Source: Favolaschia claudopus
Taxonomy: Eukaryota > Basidiomycota > Agaricomycetes > Agaricales > Mycenaceae
Direction of reading: 5' to 3'
Length of the DNA stretch: 64,000 bases
Assembly (NCBI GenBank): GCA_037176885.1
Contig: JAWWNJ010000245.1
Span: 124,001-188,000 of the forward strand
Shown here: one piece after another, positions 43,497 through 52,999 of the stretch
Position numbering within the stretch: position 1 is the stretch's first letter
Layout of the letters: each line of letters opens with the position of its first letter
Notes under the pieces: generated by a model
Seen by the model: the letters and a program-made list of their open reading frames with translations, nothing else
What the model was told of the DNA's origin: nothing
The model's database searches: none
Made by a program: the position numbers and the translations under genes

Positions 43497-43580
43497 TCGC
43501 GAGCGGAGCGAGCGCAACGGGGTTTGGGGCGGCCAGCCCCAACAAGCTTTAGCTCCCTGCCTCCGGCACGGCCGACTCGC
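43497..43580. repeat. GC-rich hairpin repeat related to the 6.1-kb insertion
   Basis: In reverse complement it shares the core CTTGTTGGGGCTGGCC-CCCCAAACCCCG with 6164-6200, along with GCTCGCTCCGCTCGCG-type sequence. This supports a dispersed GC-rich family. Confidence 0.5.
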
Positions 43581-43763
43581 ACTAAGGATTAAAAATTTAT
43601 AACGTCACGTGATATAAGCCACGACCACGAGTCCACGACAACAACACGACGACCACACGACGCAAAAAACGTTGCCACAACGTGCGGCAAACTAGAAAGG
43701 GCCATGTTGCTTTTCGATCCCTTCCTCAATCTCTTTCGCCCGCGAATTCGACAACACCCCAAA

Positions 43764-45053
43764 ATGGCCCCTCTCATCCACAGCTTAACTCCCACCAAGT
43801 TCATTACCGACGCTCTTGTCAACTCAGTGCTGGAGTTCACTACGGACTCCTGGCTTGCCAGACTTTCAGCAGTCGGCAGTGACGAATCTAGGCTGTTCGA
43901 CCTATCTCAGCTGGTGGTCGAGCGAGTAGACCATTTTCGGCTTATTGGCGGCACGAAATCGACCCACGAAAAAGTCGCATTTGTATTCTCGCTGTTGGGC
44001 CCCACCGACCGCTTTGGTTTGCAATCCGCAAGAGACACTCGGGCAGGTTGTATAGATAGGACGGCCAGCGACCTGGACTCGAGGTCCCAATTAGGGTGAT
44101 GTCATTATGTTGGCCCTCAACTTGTTTTTCTGACTACGCTACTTTAGACTATTCTGTGCAGACTCGACCGCCGATGCCTGGCTGTTGACAGGGTCTCATC
44201 AATAGCGGCTACGACCGTCTGGGTTTAGAGCCCGGCACAACGGTGGAAGGTTTACCAAACGGAGGAAAATATCATACAGCCCAGTATTTCATCATTCCCC
44301 GTGGAGCGCCCGCTTCGGACTGCTTGACAGTCCTGGACTGCGCAATTCTGGCCTCGGTGATTTCTGATAGGGCCAGAGACTACAGCAGCCTCAGTTATAT
44401 GTGCTGCTGGTATGCAACAATGTTTTTCCTTTGTGCCCACCGTATCTGCTCCGATCGCAAGATTGCCCCCCCCCATCCAAGACAAAAAGCTCAAAAGTAC
44501 TGGTAAATGGGGGGAAGTTCACCCTCATTGACTATCACACCCGGTCGTCTCAAGCTGCCAAATGGCGCCTCTTTTGAAGATACCAAGCAATCATTCGAGC
44601 GCAGTAGACACGCAGGCAGGTTCCTCCTGCCCAGATAGCTTCGATCTTAGCCACTTTGGGTGCCGACAAGAGCCATGCAGAGACCGAGACCGAGGCCTGG
44701 ATCATGGGACCTGATCCTATCTCTGTGGTCATCGAACTGTTCAATGCCCGGCGATGCCAGCTCATGCGCTCTATGAAGGCTGACATTGCCACGTTGCCGT
44801 TGCAGTCAGGACAAGAGCCGCACGAGAAATTGCCGAAGCAAAGGCGGAGGCGGTGGAAGCAAAGGCGAAGGCGGTGGAAGCAAAGGCGGAGGCGGTGGAA
44901 GCAAAGGCGGAGGCGGTGGAAGCAAAGGCTGAAGCTGAGGAGAAGGTGGCGCGGGCAAATGAAGAGGCAGCGCAGGCGAAGCGCGAGGCGGAGGAGCTGA
45001 GAGCACTTCTTGCCCAGCTCCGCGTGGAGCGCGGAGACCCCGCCCCGGTCTGA
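43764..45053 (+). pseudogene. Unrecognised gene with a heptad coiled-coil C-terminus, decayed
   Basis: The start at 43764 reads MAPLIHSLTPTKFITDALVN and runs to FVFSLLGP. After a gap comes SGYDRLGLEPGTTVEGLPNG, GKYHTAQYFIIPRG, then SDRARDYSSLSYMCCWYATM. Next are NGGKFTLIDYHTRSSQ, a frameshift, and a segment ending in QSGQEPHE. A further shift leads into repeats of AEAVEAK (seven-residue units from an 18-21 bp DNA repeat, 44838-44940) and REAEELRALLAQLRVERG. The histidine in KYHTAQ and the cysteines in YMCCW are spaced as in papain-like folds, but that is speculation. At least two frameshifts and one retained stop make it a pseudogene. Confidence 0.5.
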
Positions 45054-45161
45054 CATGGCCAAACTAAGTGCTATGCTCCGCTGCAATATGTTCTGTTCCA
45101 GTCTTCCTGTAAAGTATAGGATTGTTTTTGCGCCATTTTCAAACGAGAATGGAAGCGGCTA

Positions 45162-45282
45162 AGATAGAGAGCATGGGATCCCCGCACCTTACTTAAGCAC
45201 GTTATGTAACACTTATTAATCGTTCCCACGGCCAAATCCCCAGTCGCACAAAAAAAAATTCGTGCTCTTTCCGGCCTGCACT
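45162..45282. repeat. Truncated copy of the 50.1-kb MITE
   Basis: Preceded by TA, it begins AGATAGAGAGCATGGGATCC and follows 50068-50180 closely to TTTCCGGCCTGC, then stops. No right end. Confidence 0.8.
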
Positions 45283-45335
45283 TAGCAGCAGAGCGTCATA
45301 CTCTCCCTCTCAGATCGACACCGATAAGCCTCAAT

Positions 45336-45759
45336 ATGACTCGGGACGTCCGAACGAGTCATTGAGAAGGTATAGTAGAATACTCTGCTACTTTCCTCAA
45401 GGTTCCATTGAGTTCTTGAATATTCTATAGTTGATCCTTGTAGATTATAAAAGGGAGTCGTTCCCTCATGTAACGACAGCTCTTTCTTACCTCTATTAAT
45501 CTACGTAGATTTACCGTAAACCTTGCGTGAACTTAAGTGAAGCCTCGCGCTCTCTTCAAGATCTATCGAGCTAGTCTCAGAGTTGTAAAGCCGCGCGCTT
45601 ACTCCTCCAACTAGAAAGCAACTCATAACTGGTTGATATTCCCAGTTCGTCTTAAGAAGAATCAGATCTCTTACGACAGTTGTTCAGGTAAAACACCTTG
45701 ATTTATATAGAGATTCATTGATACTCAAGTTACATTTCCGAAACTAACCCGGATCTTCA
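45336..45759 (+). repeat. Possible 5' LTR of the gag remnant
   Basis: It begins TGACTCGGGACGTCCG and ends ATCTTCAACA. Inside is a TATA-like box (TATAAAAGGGAGTCG near 45446). Directly after it comes CTGGTGGACACATTGGG, which could be a primer-binding site, and gag follows at 45839. No second LTR and no target duplication found, so the edges are tentative. Confidence 0.35.
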
Positions 45760-45838
45760 ACACTGGTGGACACATTGGGAAATCTCTTGCTTAATCAGGT
45801 ACGTTTGTCATTAACTGTTCATATTATTTTCCTATCCA

Positions 45839-47590
45839 ATGGCTACCACAAACCCATTCTCCTACCATCGATCCTACCGATCCTTCTACCCCGCAACCTT
45901 CTTCTCGCGATCCTCCGCCGCACATGTCACCCAATCGCTCGGCAGCTGGAACACCTTCCTCGCAGCGTGGAGATGCAAACGTTGAGGAGATCACGCTCGA
46001 TCCGCTCATCGATCTGCAGCACGCAGTAGATGACGAACTCATCAGCGATGATCCACCTCAGATGGTCACAATTTTGTTCCCTACCCTGAAGCCTCTTGGC
46101 CGAATTGGGGGGTAACACTACAGTTCATGCACGGCGCGCGGATGCACTCACCAAAGGTGCGCATGCTATCAATAAAGGGTTTCTGCACCAAGCAGTGAAA
46201 CCTTCTCGCAATATAGCGGCTGATCAATTCCCAAAGCAGTGGGAAGCCCTCAACCGTATTCTGCGGGACTTAGAAAGGCTTACCTTGATTGACGGCACGT
46301 TTGTATATCGCCTTCGCGCATCGAATTATAAGATTCTACTTCGTGCCCTGGAGACAATGCGCCGCGAATGTGAAAACTCGTTCGTTTTGGAAGAAAAAAC
46401 TCCGGGAGGAGGAGGAGCGAGCGCGGCGCGGAGCGCCGCGCGAGCGACGACGACGACCACAGAGGTGATATGCTAGAGAGAGAAGACGGGCGAGGCTTAC
46501 CTTGATTGACGGCACGTTTGTATATCGCCTTCGCGCATCGAATTATAAGATTCTACTTCGTGCCCTGGAGACAATGCGCCGCGAATGTGAAAACTCGTTC
46601 GTTTTGGAAGAAAAAACTCCGCCTTGCCTTACCTCAATGGGGTGATAAGGATGATATCAAAGATGTTTTTCGTCCAAACGACTTCGAGATTCTTGGTGTT
46701 TGCTTCCGAGTTGAGGTTGAGAATTTCCTGATGCTTGCATATAAGTATTATGACTTTCAACGCCATCAACCACGCGATCGTGATCCTGACATTACAGAAG
46801 CCGCTTCGAGAATCTATTCCTCGCAAGAGAATGTTACTGCTAAGCCGGAACCTCCGACTACTCCGACCTTTGCTGACAATAGACGAGAGTCGCAGCAATT
46901 CAATCCTTACGGTGTTCCGAGGAATGGCTTCAACACCGCCGCTTCGTGTTCCACGCCACTGGAAGTCAGCGTATGATGAATCTACCACTTATCCGCTTAC
47001 CCAGGACACAAGCTTCCAAAATCCGCTTCCTACTGGCTTGCCTAGAGGGAATCAGCGAATCTCTGAACTCTTCGAACCTATGGAAGGAATTTTTGAATCA
47101 AATCGTTCTTATATTCCGACTATGGAACCTCACGAAGCTGATCAGATGCGTCGCATGAATCCTCAAGGCAATACCGTAATCCCCGTGAAGCTCGGCAACC
47201 TAGCATGTCGAATCCTTACGGTGGTATCCGTCCTCAGCCGGCTGAACCAACTCCACCTCAGCAACCACAAGCCTCTGGAGCTCCTCTTGGAGGTGACCCA
47301 GATGATGATGATCCCGATGGTGGAAATGGTCCGGCCATCCGAATGTTCCTCCTATGCCTCCGCCTCGACTGCCAAGATATAATGCGACTCCTGGGGTAGT
47401 TATACCTGGAGCCAATTTATATGGTCCTGGAGGAAGCAGAGAGCCTCATTACTGAATTCAAACTAAAAGCTGAGAACGTACCGACGTGGGATGGAAATGT
47501 GGACACAATTGTTCGGTGGATTCTCAAGGTTAACGATATCGCGCCTGAATCTGCAACAGTTGCTCCTGGAACGTTTCCAGCCTATTCTAA
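45839..47590 (+). pseudogene. Ty3/gypsy-type gag, truncated and frameshifted
   Basis: It starts MATTNPFSYHRSYRSF and moves through two frames. Recognisable parts: DPLIDLQHAVDDELISDDPP, DQFPKQWEALNRILRDLERL, the duplicated LTLIDGTFVYRLRASNYKIL, then DVFRPNDFEILGVCFRVEVE, SNPYGGIRPQPAEPTPPQQP and, before truncation, FKLKAENVPTWDGN with TIVRWILKVNDIA. The last is the usual start of the retrotransposon gag domain. Polymerase, integrase and the 3' LTR are absent. Gag would have packaged the element RNA in cytoplasmic particles. The copy was further damaged by the 129-bp duplication with filler. Confidence 0.65.
46276..46621 (+). repeat. 129-bp direct duplication flanking an 88-bp filler
   Basis: 46276-46404 and 46493-46621 are identical (AGGCTTACCTTGATTGACGG to AAAAACTCCG). 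The 88 bp between are the inverted end segment of repeat R (GAGGAGCGAGCGCGGCGCGG through GAGAGAAGACGGGCG). The duplicated block is gag coding sequence, so the host was single-copy before the event. Confidence 0.9.
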
Positions 47591-48133
47591 CCAACATTGA
47601 CTCAAAAAAGAACGAGACTCGGCCAAATCTCCCGAAACATTGCCTGACTTTCTTAGCCTTGTTTAGAGGGCTTTCCTCGCTGTTTTTCTCTGTACTTCGT
47701 GATAGTAAATTTAGACTAGTTCTCGATTTGATTCGGAGACTCAGAAAAAAACAGACTGGAGCTGATTCACAGTGCCGCGACGAAAACCAGTCGTGACAGA
47801 CGGTCACAAGATCGTCACAGTTGAATTCTCGTTGCGCGGACCGCGGTGGGCGCTTATCTTATCTGAGTCAGACGAAATTTCGAGACTTGGAAGAAAGTTT
47901 CTGTATTTTCTTCTTGTTTCACCCAATTCCCGCTGTTTGTGAAGTAGCCAAGACCGAAAATGCTTCTAATAAGCGGGGTCACACACTGTCACAACATACT
48001 CAGTACGGAATGTCCTGAGTCCTACTACCTAATCGGGTAAGCGCCGGCCATCAAACGAGCGTGGTGCTCCGGCTTTCCATACCAAAGAAATTGCCGACAG
48101 GCACCGCAGGGCAACACTCGAACATCGGCCATC
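47591..48133. other. Unassigned stretch after the gag remnant
   Basis: No domain found; frames such as 47463-47807 (minus) look like chance. Confidence 0.35.
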
Positions 48134-48141
48134 AGCGCTTC

Positions 48142-48408
48142 TACTCTAGTCTCGGATACCCAGACCTTCCTGCGTAATCCTTGTTGGTAGTTTACGCAGA
48201 GCCCGGAGCTCTTTCCTAATCCGTAATTCCAATGACAGTTTTGATTGATTGATTTTCGTGATGATGGATTGGATGTGGGGACTTAGGAAGTGTTCCGATC
48301 ACCCTCAAAATCAATCAAACGCCAAAACCTGTCAGATTAGGAAGTAGCTCCGATATATCTAATCTCGCCCTCTCGGATTGCGGAGGAACGTCTGGGTATC
48401 CGAGACTA
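48142..48408. mobile_element. 267-bp MITE sharing ends with the 6.4-kb element
   Basis: The perfect 8-bp duplication AGCGCTTC lies at 48134-48141 and 48409-48416. The right end is the complement of TAGTCTCGGATACCCAGACG. The left end has the same sequence after five extra bases (TACTC). Inward, TGCGTAATCC and ACGCAGAGCCCGGAGCTCTT match the left end of the 6.4-kb element (ACGCAGAGGTCGGAGCTCTT). It looks like an internal-deletion derivative mobilised in trans. Confidence 0.9.
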
Positions 48409-48416
48409 AGCGCTTC

Positions 48417-50067
48417 AGCATTCCCTGGTGCCACTTAAAGCCGTGTGAGCCAGCGAAAAAATACAAGTAGCTCGGCAAAGAAAAGGATTTGTCTGTAAGT
48501 GCAATAATATGATGCTTGGTACTGGATTGAGTGTGAATGAATCATCTTCTGGCGCCCCTGGCATGCCTCTTGTCAATGGTCAGAACTGCAGCACTAGTAC
48601 ACCAGACACACAGAATTCGGCGCCTTGAAGGGTGGGAATTACCTACCTAAAAAGGAAATTAAGGCCTCTAAGGTCTTAAGGCTTATTAAGGGTTAAGGCT
48701 TAATGAGCCTTAAGGGTCGGCCAGACCCAATCTTAAGTCTTAAGGGCGAACACTGGCGATCTCACCTGTCGAGCAGCGAAAGAGGATGAGTTACGCCGCT
48801 TTCTAGTGGTGTGCTTTGCACCATCCCTAGCTACGTCGGAAACGGTGGAATCTCCCAATCAGGCCGGCGGTTCTGCAACTGCTATCCTTATTACGGCAAA
48901 AGTCAAAGCGGTGAGGAGTAGATTGGAAACTTACCAGTCCGGTGCTCGTCCCTTCCGAGAGGCACCTGTTACTGTAATATTAATGACTGTAATTTGAAGA
49001 CCTTTAATTTCTAGAAGTTGCCTTATGGTTGCCTTGAAACTATACTTTCGCGTTCATGTATCTTTCAAATTCAAACTCAATATCCGGTACAACTTCAGGT
49101 TTTTCTAGAGGGGATTGGGCACCTACACGGGGCGGCGACACTATTAAGTACGAGTGAAACCGGTCGCCTTTGGACCTATTGTAATAGAAATTGAGAGAGG
49201 TGTAAAAACGGCAATCGTAACCCTGGCTTAAAATGGTATCATTTTGACCCCCGGCCAAACATTTTTGCGCGAGGCGTAAACCATGAGATATGGCCCCGAG
49301 ACTTATGTTTTTACACTCGTTTTGACCCGTTCATTCTTAGACTCAACTTGAACCAACTTCGTTGAGATTGATACAATTTCTCAGGTGGGGGAAGAAAATA
49401 TTATTCTGAATTATTCAGGCGCGGAATTATATATATACATCGAGGGACACGAAACTGATGTATATGGCAGTAGGGAGGAGGGAGGTTGGGGCAGATTAGG
49501 AATACGGGCCTGTATGCGCATCTTTTCAGTGGCTCGGCGAAGAGGAGACATAACTCATACACATACCTGCCGTGGTTCCTCGACAACAGCCCCAAACCCC
49601 ATTCAGCGAATCGGAAAGGGCTGCAAAAAGAATGTGCAGCTGCAAACCAAGCCCCCTAAGCTTGGACTTGAAGCAAACTTGCGCGTTGAAGATCCTTAGA
49701 TAGCAGCGACGATCGAGCTTGCACAATTTGACGAGTGTCTTGAGACTTGCAAGTCTTGAAAGTATAAGGCTTGACTTTATGCTTGAGGAGTCTGGCACGG
49801 ATTCGAAATCGTCTTGATACATTGCTTCGTTCAGGCTCCACACTCGGATCGCAAGGTTTGAGGGAATTGAGGATGTTACAGGCCAGGAAGACGTTCTTGA
49901 GGAGAGGAGTGTTAATTGAAGTGTCTTTGACAGAGAGAAACAAGGCTTGGACGATGCTTGAGGGAGACGACATGGGAGGGAGAGGAAGAGATGAATGATG
50001 TTCGAGTTTCGTCACGTGTCTTGATCCCAAACAACTGCAAATTCTTCTCGCGTCGCGTTCGACACTA
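48417..50067. other. Unassigned stretch with a CTTAAGG-rich patch
   Basis: No supported gene. 48651-48747 is a run of CTTAAG/TTAAGG/GGCTTA units with internal palindromes, possibly a MITE end or simple repeat. A weak minus-strand frame at 49656-49968 starts MSSPSSIVQALFLSVKDTS but has no partner domain. Confidence 0.4.
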
Positions 50068-50674
50068 AGATAGAGAGCGTGGGATCCCCGCACCTTACTT
50101 AAGCATGTTATGTAACGCTTATTAATCGTTCCCACGGCCAAATCCCCAGTCGCACAAAAAATTTCGTGCTCTTTCCGGCCTGCGGAAGGGCTGACCTACA
50201 GACTTTAGAAGACATTCTAGCTGTTTTAATTCGGCTCTGAAATTTTGGTTTTTGGTTTGAAAAGCACCTTCCACACTGCAAGGAGTTTCTGTCACTCATT
50301 GCGCCGCAAAGGTTTGACAGGTCCCACCCTTAAGCGAGCTGGCGAAGCATGCCGAGATGACTATCATGTGGCTGTGCTGGCCAAATTTTCCTCCGAAGTT
50401 TTTGAAAAGTGTCTCATTTGGTGAGAAAACCACATAGAAACACTCAGAAAAAAAGTGGTCTGATTTTTTTTGTGGGTCATATAGCAAGAGACCAAGGGAC
50501 ATTTTGGCAACTCTGCCCAATAGGAACCCTTCATTGAACCTCTATCTAAGACTTGTATTGGGCAAAATTCCCAATCTGGACCTTAGCATCGTGCTATAAG
50601 CCCTCGACGTCGAGCGTGACAATGTCACAGTGTGATGCTGACATAAGGGTGCGGGGATCCCACGCTCTCTATCT
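50068..50674. mobile_element. 607-bp TA-flanked MITE
   Basis: TA at 50066-50067 and 50675-50676. The first 27 bp (AGATAGAGAGCGTGGGATCC and CCGCACC) are perfectly complementary to the last 27. A truncated sibling lies at 45.16 kb. No transposase. Confidence 0.85.
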
Positions 50675-50676
50675 TA

Positions 50677-52098
50677 CATACAGTGCCAAGCGCCACTTCT
50701 CCAACACTGCTTTTTCGGGCGGAAGAAAATTTTTGTAATTTATTTGGGATTTTCTGAGGAAGGAAACCGACCAAAAGAATGCGTTTGGCGTTGAGAACTC
50801 ACTTTTTCCCACGGTGTTTCACTTTTTTCGGGTCTGAAAAAAGTAAAATCATCATTTTGGCTCTGATTTTGGATGGATTGAGGCCAGATATGTTCAGTTG
50901 TCATGCAGAAACCAAGAAAAAGTGGTAGCCGAGTCTGTTCTGACTTACCTGGGTGATCCGCCCAAGGCTGGCACGGCAAAGTCCGAGAAGCACGTGATCT
51001 TAACCCTAACCGATATGGCAATTTGATGATGGCATCAACCATCATTAGGGTTTGTTTCACTTTTTCGGAGGTGAAAACACAAAAACTTGTTCAATTGCCT
51101 TGCAAAGCACAAGATGGGTTGCTACACATCCATATAGATGTTCTACACTGTTTCGAAGTCGAATGGTGATGACGGCATAATGTAGTATCGAGTTTAACTT
51201 TTGATGCCGTTCCCTGCCAAAAAAGGAACCGTGATGTGATGCTTGGCACTGTAGGTTCGTTCCAAGCCGCCGTTCTGGAGATGCCGCGCGATGCCGAGCA
51301 ACCAAACATGCCAAACATCAGAACAAATAGACCACGCGCGCATTCTCCAGAAGGGGCTTGCTTCAAAGCCAGTAACTCATGGCGGTGGTGCACGCGATGC
51401 CTAGATGAAATGAGCTCGTTTGAAGGTAGGGAGAGCAGGAGATGGTAGAAGGGACTCACCAATGTGTAGTCGTCGACTAGAAGGAGGCAAATGAGGGAGG
51501 AGGGTAAGACATACATTGAAGAGGGAGGGAGAGAAGGGGGGAGAAGGTGAGGGAAGAGGAAGAGAAGCACAAAGTCACACGTCACAACAAAACGAACATC
51601 ATATGACCATCAACAATCACGCCATTCAGCCACGTGCTTTGTGGACTTAGCAATTTTCACCAAGTTCCTCCCTCAAAACAACTCGGAGTGTGGACAGGTG
51701 TGGACTCAATACTACTTGAGCCTCACAAAGTAGGTCAAACATCTTAGCCTTATGGATGCTCGGAGCGTTGTTTGAAGCAGTTTCTTATGAGTTGATATCG
51801 GGGTGATTATCATCGGCTCTGGCGGCTACTGATCCGCATGCCATGGATATTGGGCCTATCAGATCCGGTGCCAAGGATATCAAGCCTATCAATCGCTATA
51901 AAGCTCCGCGGGCTGCTACCACTTCTCCAGCGGCTCTCAGATCTAAGCGGCAGCTATGGATCAGATCCGTTTTTCCTGACGAGCTATGCAGCAGTAAATC
52001 AGCAAACTGGAATAAACTCTGCTACCAAAGAACCCAAACTCACCTTATTCAATGTCAGGTTCGCTTTCAGCATTGCATCTACAAAGTTTCGCCCCCGT
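50677..52098. other. Unassigned stretch
   Basis: Frames at 51057-51585 (minus) and 51838-52158 (plus) lack domains and codon structure; nothing else was identified. Confidence 0.35.
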
Positions 52099-52885
52099 CT
52101 AACTGGTGCAAATGGGAGCATCTTTTCCTTCACTCGGAGCCCATTGAATACAATGTAGAAATTGAAATTGAAATTCGTGGTCTTTGTTCAGAGCGAGTGG
52201 TCGGTGTTCACCAACACGAGCCGGATACCATAGGACTCTTTCGTCTTCCCATCTGTCTTCAATTCGGGGGTCTGGGAGCATTACAACCTCTCTGTTCCAA
52301 AAACTAAAATCTTGTGTCAATAAATATGAATTTACAAAGAAATATTGACATACGGTTGAACAGAGTTTCTTGGGCGACAATCCCGGCAAGTGAAAGTAGC
52401 CACCGTTCCCCGTCATCATCGGTAGAGTCGGGAAGGCAACCTGTATGAGACCAGAATTCGCATCGCACGCACTGTATCACACTTCCCGCACGAACACCGT
52501 CAGTGATCTCGCCGCAGCCCGAACACTTGATTGGCTTCAAGGGTGGTTTTGCCGGGTCAACGGACTCGGCGGCATCCTCGCTCGACAGCGAGATTCGGCG
52601 CGGCGGAGCATTAGGCGCAGTGTCCGCTAGCACAGTTTGTAAAATTTCATTGTCAATCGACTCGAGTTCATTTTCTTCCTCTGAATCGGAAATGGTGAAG
52701 AATTGTCTTCGATAGCGAAACAAATCTGTAACTTTGTCCTCCCGAACAACCTCTGATTCGGGGCGTTCCATCGCATATTCAATGGCTGCGGCTCGGCGGG
52801 CTCTGCTTGCCCAATCCTCCCGTTCAGCCGACGTGAGTTGTCTTAGGTGCGTCTCTATAAGAGCCGCATGACTCGCAAACGGCAA
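52099..52885 (-). pseudogene. PHD-finger protein fragment
   Basis: The start at 52885 (MPFASHAALIETHLRQLT) gives a helical N-terminus and acidic linker, then a PHD-type zinc finger: CSGCGEITDG, CVRCEFWSHTGC, and after a frameshift at GERW the closing FTCRDCRPRNS. A ~50-bp intron (GTATGT to TTTTAG) leads to a segment WNREVVMLPDPRIEDR with DERVLWYPARVGEHRP and LALNKDHEFQFQFLHCIQW, which I recall as a common partner of this finger in agarics. It stops at 52099. PHD fingers read histone tails, so this was a chromatin-associated protein. The frameshift makes it non-functional. A short plus-strand frame (MTRKRQELSTSEST, 52869) diverges from its start. Confidence 0.65.
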
Positions 52886-52999
52886 GAACTTTCCACATCA
52901 GAGTCTACCTTCAAACCCCACGGTGCATTGTTCAGCCGCTCCTCTCGGATATCTTCTGCGCCGCCTCGCCGCCTTCGAGGTGGTAAATCATAGATTAGA

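Noticed and set aside
44838..44940. Tandem 18-bp repeat as a satellite or CRISPR-like array
   Set aside because: The units encode AEAVEAK heptads in frame with a coiled-coil protein; spacers are absent.
49656..49968. Minus-strand frame starting MSSPSSIVQALFLSVKDTS
   Set aside because: It has a plausible start and length of ~105 residues, but the better-looking sequence changes frame and no family is recognisable; kept only as a remark.
50740..51585. Minus-strand frames of ~100-160 codons
   Set aside because: Overlapping frames of low complexity with no recognisable motif.
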